A DNA stretch of 64,000 bases from Mycobacterium parmense (lineage in GTDB: Bacteria; Actinomycetota; Actinomycetes; Mycobacteriales; Mycobacteriaceae). Both the position numbers and the translations under genes were made by a program. Of this stretch, positions 38,319-49,568 are shown in pieces. The DNA lies in the NCBI RefSeq assembly GCF_010730575.1, contig NZ_AP022614.1:2790001-2854000 (forward strand). The letters run 5' to 3'. Under the pieces are notes generated by a model. That model searched no databases. It was not told the origin of the DNA and saw only the letters and a program-made list of their open reading frames with translations. Each line of letters begins with the position of its first letter. The first letter of the stretch is position 1.

Positions 38319-38756
38319 TCAATTCACGAAGGGGCGCACCGCCGAGACGTACGCCGCCAGCGCCCCCAGCGGCGCGGCCAGCGGCAGCCACGGCAACTGC
38401 GGCGCCAAGGCCGTGGCGACCAGCCCGGACACCGAAAAGCCAACGACGGCAACGGCTGTAGGCGCGCTCCCCAGGACGACGGCGGTCGCCGTCCCGACGG
38501 CGTGCCGGCATACCAGGTAGGCCGCGGCGCACAGCCCCGACAGCGCCACGAACGCCGGCGGCGGGCCGGACAGCCCGATCGCGGCGACCGACAGCAACAC
38601 GGCGATCGTCGCGGCGGACCGGACCGCGATGCCGAGGCCCACCGCGGCGGCGGCCAGCGCTCCCGCCCCGACCGCGGGCCCCTGGGCGCCTACGGTGGCC
38701 AACCCGACCATGAGAAGCCCGAAGACCGGCGCCGCCCAGCGCCCGGCGTGGTTCAT
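38319..38756 (-). CDS. Small integral membrane protein (Rv3162c type)
   Basis: The 145-residue protein is almost wholly hydrophobic, with four to five TM helices (for example APVFGLLMVGLATVGAQGPA and AATIAVLLSVAAIGLSG). It has no recognisable catalytic motif. The ATG at 38756 overlaps the stop of the DUF58 gene (ATGA), so it is the last gene of the moxR3 cluster. Its role is unknown. It may assemble with the DUF58 protein in the membrane. Confidence 0.8.
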   Translation of the reverse strand: MNHAGRWAAPVFGLLMVGLATVGAQGPAVGAGALAAAAVGLGIAVRSAATIAVLLSVAAIGLSGPPPAFVALSGLCAAAYLVCRHAVGTATAVVLGSAPTAVAVVGFSVSGLVATALAPQLPWLPLAAPLGALAAYVSAVRPFVN

Positions 38757-40021
38757 GCGCGCAGCCGGCCCCGCACCCGGCGACGACGGTCCGGCAGCAC
38801 ACCCATCGCCTGGTCCAGGGTGCTGTCCCCGCGCCAGCCCACGACGTCGACGCCGACGGTCGCCATGTCGCGGTACATCGCCGAGCGCTGCAGCGTCCAC
38901 ATCCGGTCGATCAGGGGGTCCTGCTGCTCGGCGAACGGGGAGACGTCGAGGACGTCGACGGCCAGCACCACGTGCCCGCGCCGCCGCAGGTCGATCAGCG
39001 CCAGCGCGAACTCGGTGTCGAGCAGCGTGGAGAACGCCACGACAATCGCGCCCGCGGGTACGGAGGCGCGCGGTGCCAGTGTGCCGGTGGTGTTTTCAAA
39101 ACGGTCGCCGGCCGCCAGCACGGTGTCGAGCACCCGGTAGAACTGGCGCTGACCGATGTCGGCGCCCAGCCACCGCGGGCGGTTGCCGCCGAGGGCGACG
39201 ATCCCGGCGCGGTCGCCGTGGCGCAGCGCGGTCTGCACCACTTGCGCGGCGCCGCGCACCACCCGTTCGGTGGCGTCGGTGGCCGGGCCGGCGGGCTGGC
39301 GGTAGGCGTCGATCAGCACCACCACGTCGGCCGCGCGGTCGGTCAGGCGCTGCGTGACGTGCAACCGGCGGCGGCGCGCGCTCACCGGCCAGTTCACGGC
39401 GCGCAGCTGGTCACCGGGCACGTAGGGGCGGATGTCGGCGTACTCGACGCCGGGGCCGACGTGCCGGGTCAGGTGTGCGCCGAGGCGGTCGAGCAGTTCG
39501 GTCTGCGGGATGGGGGTCGGCTGCGGGGGCGTCACCGGGAACACGATGACGTCGGCGGCGTCGACGGTGGCGGTTCCGGCCACCAGACCGCCGCGCGCCA
39601 GCACGTCGAGCCGCACCGGGATGAAGTAGCGGCCCCACCGCGGTGCGGTGGCCGTCAGCGTTTTCGCCAGGCCCTCCTGCGCATCGCCGACGTCGATTTC
39701 CATGCCGTCGACGGGCTCGATCGTGAGCCGGACCGCCGAGACGCCGGTGTGTGCGGGCTCTTCCGTCACCCATACCCGCACCCGCGCCTGCTCGTCTTCG
39801 AAACACCGCTGCGAGTCCGGCTCGGCGCGCACAAGCAGCGCCGGAACCGGTGGCTGCCAACCGATCGAGCACAGGACCCCCAGCAGCGGCGCGGCGAACG
39901 CGACCAGCTCCCAACGGTTGCCGATCACCGCGGCACCCAGCGCGACCGCGGCGCACGTGGCGATGGTCAGCGTCAATGGTGAGGCACGCCAACGGAATTG
40001 GGGTTCGCGGACGACGGTCAC
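38753..40021 (-). CDS. DUF58 protein (Rv3163c type)
   Basis: The 422-residue protein has two N-terminal TM helices (about 15-45) and the DUF58 signature REYxxGD-like segment DIRPYVPGDQLRAVNWPVSA followed by RRRRLHVTQRL. A von Willebrand A-like domain follows (VVVLIDAYRQPAGPA, IVVAFSTLLDTEFALALIDL) whose metal site looks incomplete. DUF58 proteins occur with MoxR ATPases, which are thought to act on them in protein maturation or stress responses. It begins at GTG seven bases after the moxR stop. Confidence 0.88.
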   Translation of the reverse strand: MTVVREPQFRWRASPLTLTIATCAAVALGAAVIGNRWELVAFAAPLLGVLCSIGWQPPVPALLVRAEPDSQRCFEDEQARVRVWVTEEPAHTGVSAVRLTIEPVDGMEIDVGDAQEGLAKTLTATAPRWGRYFIPVRLDVLARGGLVAGTATVDAADVIVFPVTPPQPTPIPQTELLDRLGAHLTRHVGPGVEYADIRPYVPGDQLRAVNWPVSARRRRLHVTQRLTDRAADVVVLIDAYRQPAGPATDATERVVRGAAQVVQTALRHGDRAGIVALGGNRPRWLGADIGQRQFYRVLDTVLAAGDRFENTTGTLAPRASVPAGAIVVAFSTLLDTEFALALIDLRRRGHVVLAVDVLDVSPFAEQQDPLIDRMWTLQRSAMYRDMATVGVDVVGWRGDSTLDQAMGVLPDRRRRVRGRLRA

Positions 40022-40028
40022 GCCGCGG

Positions 40029-40997
<969 letters not shown>

Positions 40998-41025
40998 GTG
41001 TGCCGCCCCGTCATGTCTGGTTGTG

Positions 41026-41508
41026 TCATACCTGCTCCAGCCTCGTCAGGATCTCTTCCAGCGCCGCGCGTCCGGGCCCGGGCCGGCGATCGTCGCTGCG
41101 CGTGATGTTGTTCGGGTTGACCCACTCCCACAGCTCGGCGCCGAAGAGCACGCGGCCGGTCGCGTGATATGCCGCTCGGTCCTTGGATTGCTTCTGCCCC
41201 GTTGCCATCTCGTAGCGGCGGGCCAGCATCGGACGCAGGTGCCGGTCCCAGTCCGCGCGCGTGGAGTCCGACCACCGGACGGTGGTCGCGGTGTTGGACA
41301 GCCAGCGTCGCAGGGCGTCCCCGGCTTCGTCGGTGACCGGCTCGGGCTCGAACCGGGCTGCGCGCTGCAGGACCCGGCGGACGTTGAGCAGCACCAGCGC
41401 CAGCGCAACGCCCGAGGCCACCAGCACGAACCGGCGATCACGCAGCACCAGCATCAACAGCTCCATCCCGACGATGAGGCAGACACCAAGCGCGATGAGC
41501 CTGTTCAT
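41026..41508 (-). CDS. Membrane protein of the moxR3 cluster (Rv3165c type)
   Basis: The 160-residue protein has two N-terminal TM helices (residues ~3-20 and ~28-45) and a cytoplasmic helical domain (RRWLSNTATTVRWSDSTRAD, then LARRYEMATGQKQSKDRAAY). Its length equals Rv3165c. The start at 41508 overlaps the stop of the upstream DUF4129 gene, so it is coupled to it. No enzyme motif is seen. The function is unknown, probably accessory to the MoxR system. Confidence 0.8.
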   Translation of the reverse strand: MNRLIALGVCLIVGMELLMLVLRDRRFVLVASGVALALVLLNVRRVLQRAARFEPEPVTDEAGDALRRWLSNTATTVRWSDSTRADWDRHLRPMLARRYEMATGQKQSKDRAAYHATGRVLFGAELWEWVNPNNITRSDDRRPGPGRAALEEILTRLEQV

Positions 41509-42467
41509 GCCACGCTCCTGGTCTGCAGCTCGTCGAGGACCAGCCGAAGGACCTGCGCCGCCAGGTCGCGGTGGCCTTCGTTCATCACGTGCGGGCTGAA
41601 TCGCGCCTCGGCGAAAAGGTTCACCAGCTGCACGGCGTTGTCCCCCCCCAGCGCATGACGCTCGACCGCGCGGGCCAGCACTTCGGTCGGGGTGTCGAAG
41701 TCCTGCGGGACGGCGCCGGGCACGCGCGCGAGCTCGCGCTCCATGGCGGCGTAGCAGGCGATGATCGCCTCGCGCGGTTCGCGGCTGAGGTCGGTCATCT
41801 CGGCCAGTCCGCGTTCGGCCGCCCGCGCGAGGGTCTGCGAACGCGTCGGCGGCGGTGTCGGGAGTGCGGCTTCCTCGGCGGCGGGGGCGCTCGGGACCGC
41901 CGCACGCCGGCGCCGCCGCGACAAGACGACGGAGCCCGCGACGATCATCAGCATCGCCGGTACGGCTGCGGCGAGCAGGATCCCGAACATGTCGCCGCCG
42001 TCGTTGCGGTGCGGGGGTTTCGGCGCCGGCTGCGCGGGGGCGGGCGCCGACGGCGGAGGGGGGGCGTCGGTCGGGGGCGCCGACGGATTCAGGGCGTGAC
42101 CCGTCACAAACCGCGACAGCACCACCACGAGCAGCAACCAGGCCGCAAGCAGCCCGGCTCCGATGAGCACGACGCGCCAGCTGGGGCGCCCGCTGCCGGT
42201 GCCCAGCATGCCGGACAGGTCCTGCGACGGCGGCAGCGGCGCCCGGGGGTCCCTCAACCGCACGATGATCGCGACCGCCAGCACGGCAAGCGCCCCGCCC
42301 AGCGCGGCAACCACGAAGATCAGCGCCGCCCGGCTGTTGCCGGGCTCGGTGTGCAGGGGCCGGTCGTCGGCCGGCAGGTGTCCGTGCAGCGCGGCGGCGG
42401 TGACGATCAACAGCGCGATCACCACGGCGACACGCCGCGTAGGTCTGTCCGTTCCAGCCATTGCCAC
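41505..42467 (-). CDS. DUF4129 membrane protein (Rv3166c type)
   Basis: The 320-residue protein has TM helices near residues 14-30, 48-70, 98-118 and 160-182. A Pro-rich stretch (PSAPPTDAPPPPSAPAPAQP) separates the third and fourth. A C-terminal DUF4129 domain carries the typical ACYAAMERELARVPGAVPQD and DTPTEVLARAVERHAL. In other bacteria DUF4129 is fused to transglutaminase domains in MoxR-linked operons. Here it stands alone. It starts the minus-strand moxR3 cluster; GTG 42467 and ATG 42461 are both possible starts. Confidence 0.85.
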   Translation of the reverse strand: MAMAGTDRPTRRVAVVIALLIVTAAALHGHLPADDRPLHTEPGNSRAALIFVVAALGGALAVLAVAIIVRLRDPRAPLPPSQDLSGMLGTGSGRPSWRVVLIGAGLLAAWLLLVVVLSRFVTGHALNPSAPPTDAPPPPSAPAPAQPAPKPPHRNDGGDMFGILLAAAVPAMLMIVAGSVVLSRRRRRAAVPSAPAAEEAALPTPPPTRSQTLARAAERGLAEMTDLSREPREAIIACYAAMERELARVPGAVPQDFDTPTEVLARAVERHALGGDNAVQLVNLFAEARFSPHVMNEGHRDLAAQVLRLVLDELQTRSVA

Positions 42468-42702
42468 ACCATCCGACCGGCGCCGTCGGGCCGCCGGCTT
42501 TTCTCATCCTGACACGGCCGGCCGCGCGTTATCCACAGTCGGCTATTCCTCCACAGATGCAGGTCGACGGGCATCGTGTCGAGATCAACCACGCTCACCA
42601 CCCTCAGAAGCTTTTGCGGGGGGATGCCGACCCGCCGGGGCCGCCCCAATCGCGGTCGGCGCCGCTCTGGCCGCGTGGCCGTCGCCGTGCCAGACTCACC
42701 GT

Positions 42703-43308
42703 GTGCCGCCATATCGGGATGTTGAAGAATTCAACGATCGCGCCCCACGGTACGACGGCGGCTGGCGCGGCAGGTTGCACCATGAAATCTCCGATCGCAC
42801 AGCGGCTCTGGCCGTATCGACTGCGGCCGCTCCGCACCGGGTGCTCGACGTGGGCTGCGGGACGGGCTATCTGCTGCGCACGCTCGCGGGCCGCTACCCG
42901 ATGGCCGAGCAGCTCTCGGGCATCGACGCAGCCCCTCAAATGGTCGCAGTGGCAGAGGGATCCGCCGAAGATCGACGCCTGACATTCTCACTCGGCGTGG
43001 CTGAACACCTCGATTACGCGGACGACACCTTCGACCTCGTCGTCAGCACCACCTCGTTCGACCACTGGACCGACCAGCAGGCGGGCCTGCACGAGTGCGC
43101 CCGGGTGCTGACCCCCGGCGGTCACCTCGTGCTGGTCGACCAATTCTCGTGGTGGCTCACGCCGACCCTGTTCACCAGTCGCCGGGCGAAGGCCCGCACC
43201 CGACCCCGCGCCGAGCGGCTACTGCGGCGGGCGGGGTTCGGATCCCTGCAATGGCACAGGCTGCATGCCGTCATCATCAACGCGGTCACCGCGCGCACGC
43301 CGCCCTAA
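42703..43308 (+). CDS. Class I SAM-dependent methyltransferase
   Basis: The 201-residue protein has motif I VLDVGCGTGYLLRTL (residues ~49-63), an acidic post-I residue in SGIDAAPQM and motif III-like VLTPGGHLVLVDQFSWW. The start is a GTG at 42703. The substrate is unknown. The helical insert and short length resemble UbiE/Coq5-like small-molecule methyltransferases. Its stop overlaps tail-to-tail with the stop of the SDR gene on the other strand. Confidence 0.8.
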   Translation: MPPYRDVEEFNDRAPRYDGGWRGRLHHEISDRTAALAVSTAAAPHRVLDVGCGTGYLLRTLAGRYPMAEQLSGIDAAPQMVAVAEGSAEDRRLTFSLGVAEHLDYADDTFDLVVSTTSFDHWTDQQAGLHECARVLTPGGHLVLVDQFSWWLTPTLFTSRRAKARTRPRAERLLRRAGFGSLQWHRLHAVIINAVTARTPP

Positions 43309-44171
43309 TCGCGGCTGAACGGCCGGAAGCTGCCGTCGAGCACCTGCAGATGCCCGATGGTGCGGCCGGTGACCTCGGCGGGGTCCACCAACGCCAGTTC
43401 GACCGCTGCGCGGGCGAATTCATCGGCCGCGGCGGTTTCGTCGAATTGCCGACCGTAGAACGCCAACCCCGGCGTGAGGATCGGCTTGGACGGCGAGAGG
43501 GCGTTGACCGCGACGTGGTGGTCGGCGAGATCGTAGGCCGCGCATTGCGTGAGATGCTCGAGCGCCGCCTTGGATCCGCCGTAACCGGGCAGCACACCGC
43601 CGCCGCGGTCGGGGTAGGGGCCGTCGCCGGGCAGCCGCGCAGCCAGGGAAGTGATGTTGATGATGGAGCCACCACCAGACTCGATCATGTCGGGACACAC
43701 CATCTGCATCAGCTCGTAGGCGGCGAACACCGCGATCTCGAAGTGCCGGCGGTACGCGGACAGCGGGATCCGGACGAAGCCCGGCCAGCCGGGTTTGTCG
43801 CCGGAAGCCTTCGCGGGCGTGGTGCGCGGCTGCGCGCCGGGATCCGGCGGCCGTCCGGGCGCCGTGAATGCCGCGTTGTTGACCAGGACCGTGATGGGCC
43901 CCAACGTCTCTCGCGCCTCAGCCACCAACCGCGCGATGTCGTCGCGGTCGGTCAGGTCGGCACGGATCGCGACCGCGCGCCCGCCCGCCGCCTCGATGTC
44001 GGCGACCGTCTCACCGATCGTTCCGGGCAGGCGTTCGTCCCATACCCGCTCGGTGCGGCCCACCACGGCCACCGCCGCGCCCTCGGCCGCCAGCGCCAGG
44101 GCGATCGCGCGCCCCAGGCCGCGGCTGCCGCCGGTGACGATCGCCGAGCGGTCCGCGAGCCGCCTCGTCAT
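43305..44171 (-). CDS. Short-chain dehydrogenase/reductase
   Basis: The 288-residue protein has the NAD(P)-binding motif TGGSRGLGRAIALAL (residues ~13-27), the NNAA motif in VLVNNAAFTAPG, the catalytic Ser in IINITSLAARLPG and the catalytic pair YGGSK in LPGYGGSKAALEHL. An insert with GAQPRTTPAKASGDKPG near residues 110-127 is longer than in classical SDRs. Its ATG overlaps the TetR gene stop by four bases, so the two are co-transcribed. The substrate is unknown. Confidence 0.85.
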   Translation of the reverse strand: MTRRLADRSAIVTGGSRGLGRAIALALAAEGAAVAVVGRTERVWDERLPGTIGETVADIEAAGGRAVAIRADLTDRDDIARLVAEARETLGPITVLVNNAAFTAPGRPPDPGAQPRTTPAKASGDKPGWPGFVRIPLSAYRRHFEIAVFAAYELMQMVCPDMIESGGGSIINITSLAARLPGDGPYPDRGGGVLPGYGGSKAALEHLTQCAAYDLADHHVAVNALSPSKPILTPGLAFYGRQFDETAAADEFARAAVELALVDPAEVTGRTIGHLQVLDGSFRPFSRD

Positions 44172-44770
44172 CCCGTCACCCCGTGCACGACGATCGCGGT
44201 GGTCTGCTCCACCCACTCCTCGCCCAGCGCCTCACCCGGGCGCAGCAGCATCCGTAGCATCGTCGCTCCCCCGATCAACTCGATCAGCCGGTCCGGGTTC
44301 ACGTCGGGATGGGCCTCGCCCCGGTCCACGGCCGCGCTCAGCCGCAGTCGCACCGCGGTGAACAGGTCGGTGAAGCGTGCCATCACCCGGGCGTTGAGCG
44401 CGGGATCGGCCGTCATGTCGGCCACCAGGCCGGGCAGCGCCGCGCGGACGACCGGGGTGGTGAACACGTCGCGGGTGGCCTCGATCATCATGTGCACGTC
44501 GGCGGCGATGTCGCCGGCGGGCGCCTCCAGGGCGGTGGGTGCCGTCGGGAAGGCGGCCTCGTGCACCAGCTCCGCCTTGCTGGACCACCTGCGGTACAGC
44601 GCCGACTTGGTGGTGCCGGCGCGCTCGGCGACCGCGGCCAGGCTCAGGTTCGAATAGCCAATCTCCACAAGCAGTTCCGCGGTCGCGGACAGGATGGCCG
44701 AGTCGATGCGCGGATCCCGGGGTCGGCCGGCGCCGGGGGCCTTGTCAACGGCGGACACGTCTGCTTTCAT
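44168..44770 (-). CDS. TetR-family regulator (Rv3167c type)
   Basis: The 200-residue protein has a TetR DNA-binding domain (ILSATAELLVEIGYSNLSLA, then AERAGTTKSALYRRWSSKAE, residues ~25-70). It is divergent from the Rv3168-like kinase gene, the same arrangement as Rv3167c/Rv3168 in M. tuberculosis, where the regulator influences phagosome escape and lipid genes. The 68-bp gap between the two starts holds an AT-rich stretch with TAC-N6-GTA at 44780-44791, a possible operator. The ATG at 44770 is preferred to a longer reading that would cover this gap. Confidence 0.88.
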   Translation of the reverse strand: MKADVSAVDKAPGAGRPRDPRIDSAILSATAELLVEIGYSNLSLAAVAERAGTTKSALYRRWSSKAELVHEAAFPTAPTALEAPAGDIAADVHMMIEATRDVFTTPVVRAALPGLVADMTADPALNARVMARFTDLFTAVRLRLSAAVDRGEAHPDVNPDRLIELIGGATMLRMLLRPGEALGEEWVEQTTAIVVHGVTG

Positions 44771-44772
44771 AA

Positions 44773-45974
<1,202 letters not shown>

Positions 45975-45975
<1 letters not shown>

Positions 45976-47120
45976 TGCTGGGCCCGCTCGACGAATTCCC
46001 GGTACACCAGATCCCGCAGCCGATCGCCTGGCCGGGCTCCTCGGACCGCAACTTCTACGACCGCTCCTACTTCAACGCCCACGACCGCACCGGCGACATC
46101 TTCGTCATCAGCGGAATCGGCTACTACCCGAACCTCGGCGTCAAGGACGCGTTCGTCCTCATACGTCGCCGGAGCCGGACGGCCGGCGACATCGGACTGA
46201 GCGACACCCAGACCGCCGTGCACCTGTCCGACTCCATCGACCAAGACCGGCTCAACCAGCACGTGATGAGCTACCGCATCGAGGTCGACGAGCCGCTGCA
46301 CAAACTGCGGCTGATCCTCGACGAAACCGAGGGCATCGCCGCCGATCTCACCTGGGAAGGCCTGTTCGGTGTCGTGCAGGAACAGCCGCACGTCCTGCGG
46401 TCCGGCAACCGCGTCACGCTCAACGCGCAGCGCTTCGCCCAGCTGGGCGCCTGGAGCGGACGGATCGCCGTCGACGGCGAGGAGATCGCGGTCGACCCCG
46501 CCACCTGGATCGGCAGCCGCGACCGCTCCTGGGGGATCCGCCCGATCGGGGAGCCCGAGCCGGCGGGACGGCCCGCGGACCCGCCGTTCGAGGGCATGTG
46601 GTGGCTGTACGTGCCGATGGCGTTCGAACAGTTCGCGATCGTGCTGATCATCCAGGAGGAGCCCGACGGCTTCCGCTCGCTCAACGACTGCACCCGCATC
46701 TGGCGTGACGGCCGCGTCGAGCAGCTCGGCTGGCCGCGGGTGAAGATCCACTACCGTTCCGGCACCCGCATCCCGACCGGCGCGACGATCGACGCCACCG
46801 CGCCCGACGGCACCGCGGTCCACTTCGACGTGGAGTCCAAGCTGCCCGTCCCCATCCACGTCGGCGGCGGCTACGGCGGCGACTCGGACTGGCTGCACGG
46901 CATGTGGAAGGGCGAGAAATTCAGCGAGCGGCTGACCTACGACATGACCGACCCGGCGATCGTGGCTCGCTCCGGGTTCGGCGTGATCGACCACGTGGGC
47001 CGGGCGATGTGCCGCGACGGCGACAACGATCCGGTGGAGGGCTGGGGCCTCTACGAGCACGGCGCGCTGGGCCGCCACGACCCGTCGGGCTTCCCCGACT
47101 GGCTGACGGTGGCCCCCTAG
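45975..47120 (+). CDS. Conserved hypothetical protein (Rv3169 type)
   Basis: The 381-residue soluble protein is mostly beta-strand (for example GDIFVISGIGYYPNLGVKDA and IHYRSGTRIPTGATIDATAP) and reads like two lipocalin-like halves. Such proteins sit beside APH-type kinases in mycobacteria. No catalytic motif is recognised. The ATG overlaps the last base of the kinase stop. The shared operon and conserved order (Rv3168-Rv3169-Rv3170) imply a common, unknown pathway under the divergent TetR regulator. Confidence 0.85.
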
Positions 47121-47159
47121 TTCTGGGCGTTCGACCCCCGGTGGGGTTCACTAGACGAC

Positions 47160-48503
47160 GTGACACCGCCGCGGATGGCCGACGTCGTCGTTGTCGGCGC
47201 GGGCTTCGCCGGCCTGTCGGCGGCGCGCGAACTGGTCCGCCAGGGTCAGGACGTGGTGGTTTTCGAGGGCCGTGACCGCGTCGGCGGGCGCTCGTTCACC
47301 GGCAACGTCGCCGGACTGCCCGCCGACCTGGGCGGAACGTTCGTGGGACCCACCCAGGACGCGGTGCTGGCGCTGGCGGCCGAACTCGAGATCCCGACCG
47401 AGCCCACCCACCATGACGGCAGGAATGTGATCCGCTGGCGGGGCTGGACGCACTCCTACCGCGGCACCATCCCCAGGCTGTCGCTCACCGGGCTGGTCGA
47501 CATCGGGCGGCTGCGGTGGCAGTTCGACAGGATCGCCCGCGGCGTCCCGGTGGCGGCCCCGTGGAACGCGCGCCGCGCCCGACAACTGGACGGCGTGTCG
47601 CTCGGGGGGTGGCTGCGCTCGGTGCACGCCACGGCCTCGTCGCGCGACCTGCTGGCCATCGTGGCCCGGGTGACCTGGGGTTGCGAACCCGACGACGTGT
47701 CGATGCTGCACGCCGCGCGCTACACGCATGCGGCCGGCGGGCTGGACCGGCTCCTCGACGTCGAGAACGGCGCCCAGCAGGACCGGTTTCCCGGCGGCAC
47801 CCAGCAGATCGCCGAGGCCGCGGCCGCCCAACTGGGCGACCGGGTGATCCTCGAAGCCCCGGTCCGGCGCATCGACCGGCATGGCTCGGGCGTCACGGTC
47901 GTTTCCGACGCCGGCAAGACCGAGGCCGGCTTCGTCATCGTCGCGGTCCCGCCGGCCCACCGCGGGTCGATCGAGTTCGATCCCCCGCTGCCCCCCGTGT
48001 ACGGGCAACTGGCCGGGCATTGGCCGCAGGGCCGGCTGAGCAAGGCCTACGCGGCCTACGAAACCCCGTTCTGGCGGGACGCCGGGTTCTCCGGCCAGGC
48101 GCTGTCCGACGAGGGACCCGTCTTCATCACGTTCGACCTCAGCCCCCACACCGACGGACCCGGCATCCTGATGGGTTTCGTCGATGCGCGCGCCTTCGAC
48201 ACACTGCCTTGCGAACAGCGCCGCCGTGACGCGTTGCGTTGCTTCGCAACGCTTTTCGGCGACGACGCGCTCAAGCCTCTCGACTACGTGGATCATTGCT
48301 GGGGCGACGAGGGCTTCGCGCCGGGCGGTCCCACGGCGGCGGTGCCGCCCGGGTCCTGGACGCGGTTCGGGCCGTGGCTGCGCAAGCCGGTCGGGCCGAT
48401 CCACTGGGCGGGCACCGAAACCGCGGACGAGTGGACGGGGTTCCTCGACGGCGCCGTCAGGTCCGGACAGCGGGCGGCCGCCGAGGTCCTCGCCCGCCTA
48501 TGA
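47160..48503 (+). CDS. aofH: Flavin-containing monoamine oxidase AofH
   Basis: The 447-residue FAD protein has the dinucleotide motif [20 protein letters not shown] (residues ~8-27), then [14 protein letters not shown]. The C-terminal FAD motif is [20 protein letters not shown], with [10 protein letters not shown]. These are monoamine-oxidase-family features. M. tuberculosis AofH (Rv3170) is 448 residues. No signal peptide is present, so it is cytoplasmic. It may oxidise a primary or secondary amine. It begins 39 bp after the Rv3169-like gene and converges on the hydrolase gene. Confidence 0.92.
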   Translation: MTPPRMADVVVVGAGFAGLSAARELVRQGQDVVVFEGRDRVGGRSFTGNVAGLPADLGGTFVGPTQDAVLALAAELEIPTEPTHHDGRNVIRWRGWTHSYRGTIPRLSLTGLVDIGRLRWQFDRIARGVPVAAPWNARRARQLDGVSLGGWLRSVHATASSRDLLAIVARVTWGCEPDDVSMLHAARYTHAAGGLDRLLDVENGAQQDRFPGGTQQIAEAAAAQLGDRVILEAPVRRIDRHGSGVTVVSDAGKTEAGFVIVAVPPAHRGSIEFDPPLPPVYGQLAGHWPQGRLSKAYAAYETPFWRDAGFSGQALSDEGPVFITFDLSPHTDGPGILMGFVDARAFDTLPCEQRRRDALRCFATLFGDDALKPLDYVDHCWGDEGFAPGGPTAAVPPGSWTRFGPWLRKPVGPIHWAGTETADEWTGFLDGAVRSGQRAAAEVLARL

Positions 48504-49457
48504 GCTGATCCGGCTGATCCGCACGTCGTCGGCCACCGATTCGGCCAGCGCCCGCAGGTGGTGGCTCACGTCGTGGGGCCGCTCCAGCATCGAGCAGTGG
48601 CCGCCCGGCAATTCGACCAGGCCGACGACGTTGGGCGCGGTGCGCGCGATCCTGCGGGACTGGCCGATCGGCGTCAGCCGGTCGCGTTCGCTGCCGATGA
48701 CCAGCGTCGGCACCGTCAGGCCGTCCAGGTCGAGATGCCGCGAGCCCAGCGCGTCGACGAGCGTCCTGGCGCACCCGGCGCGCCCCGCGGGCGGGGTCCG
48801 CTCGAAACACTCACAGACCAGCCGCGCGACGCCGGGGTCGGCGTCGCGCCCCACCGCCAGCATCGCCACCAGGTAGCGGCTCGGCAGCCGGGCCGCGTAC
48901 GGGATTGGGAAGCCGCCGAAGGTGGCGACCAGGCCCCGGCCGGCCAGCACGCGCGCCGGCGACAGCCCGCGTGGCACCGGCAGCAGCTGCACATTACGCA
49001 GCAGGTCGCCGCTGGTGGTGTTGATCAGCGCGACGGCCGCAGCGCGCCGGCGGACCCGGTGCCGGTAGCGCGCCGACCACGCGGCGATCGTGATGCCGCC
49101 CATCGAGTGCCCGGCCAGCACGGCGCGCTCGTGCGGGGCCAGCGTCGCGTCCAGCACCGAATCCAGGTCGCAGGCAAGCAGTTTCAGACTGTAGCCGCCG
49201 CGCCGCGGGACACCGCTGCGCCCATGGCCGCGGTGGTCGAACGCGATCACCCGGTAGTCGCCGGCCAGGTCGGCGATCTGGTAGGCCCAGGCGCGGATGG
49301 CGCAGGTGATGCCGTGTGTCAGCACGATCGGGTAGCCATCTGGCGGTCCGAACACCTCGGCGTGCAGCCGGGTGCCGTCGGCCGCGCGGACGCTCAGGGT
49401 GCGACTCGGCGGGAGGATGTCGGGTATCCGGTCGACGGTGCGTCGTCGCGCGCTCAT
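48498..49457 (-). CDS. hpx: Alpha/beta hydrolase, non-haem haloperoxidase type (Hpx)
   Basis: The 319-residue protein has the oxyanion region [17 protein letters not shown], the strand motif [14 protein letters not shown] and the nucleophile elbow [14 protein letters not shown]. An acid residue lies in [11 protein letters not shown] and the catalytic His in [11 protein letters not shown]. It has been named haloperoxidase (Rv3171c), but it is more probably an esterase or hydrolase with incidental perhydrolase activity. The start at 49457 has a GGGGGGAG just upstream. It is convergent with aofH and overlaps it by six bases. Confidence 0.88.
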   Translation of the reverse strand: MSARRRTVDRIPDILPPSRTLSVRAADGTRLHAEVFGPPDGYPIVLTHGITCAIRAWAYQIADLAGDYRVIAFDHRGHGRSGVPRRGGYSLKLLACDLDSVLDATLAPHERAVLAGHSMGGITIAAWSARYRHRVRRRAAAVALINTTSGDLLRNVQLLPVPRGLSPARVLAGRGLVATFGGFPIPYAARLPSRYLVAMLAVGRDADPGVARLVCECFERTPPAGRAGCARTLVDALGSRHLDLDGLTVPTLVIGSERDRLTPIGQSRRIARTAPNVVGLVELPGGHCSMLERPHDVSHHLRALAESVADDVRISRISS

Positions 49458-49568
49458 CAACGCTCCCCCCTGACAAGCGGCTCCGCTGCCGCAAGGTTGC
49501 ACCGAGTTTAGCCCGACATCCCGTTCGTTTCAGGCAAATCCGGCATCCCGCGTGTGAGACTGGGCGCC

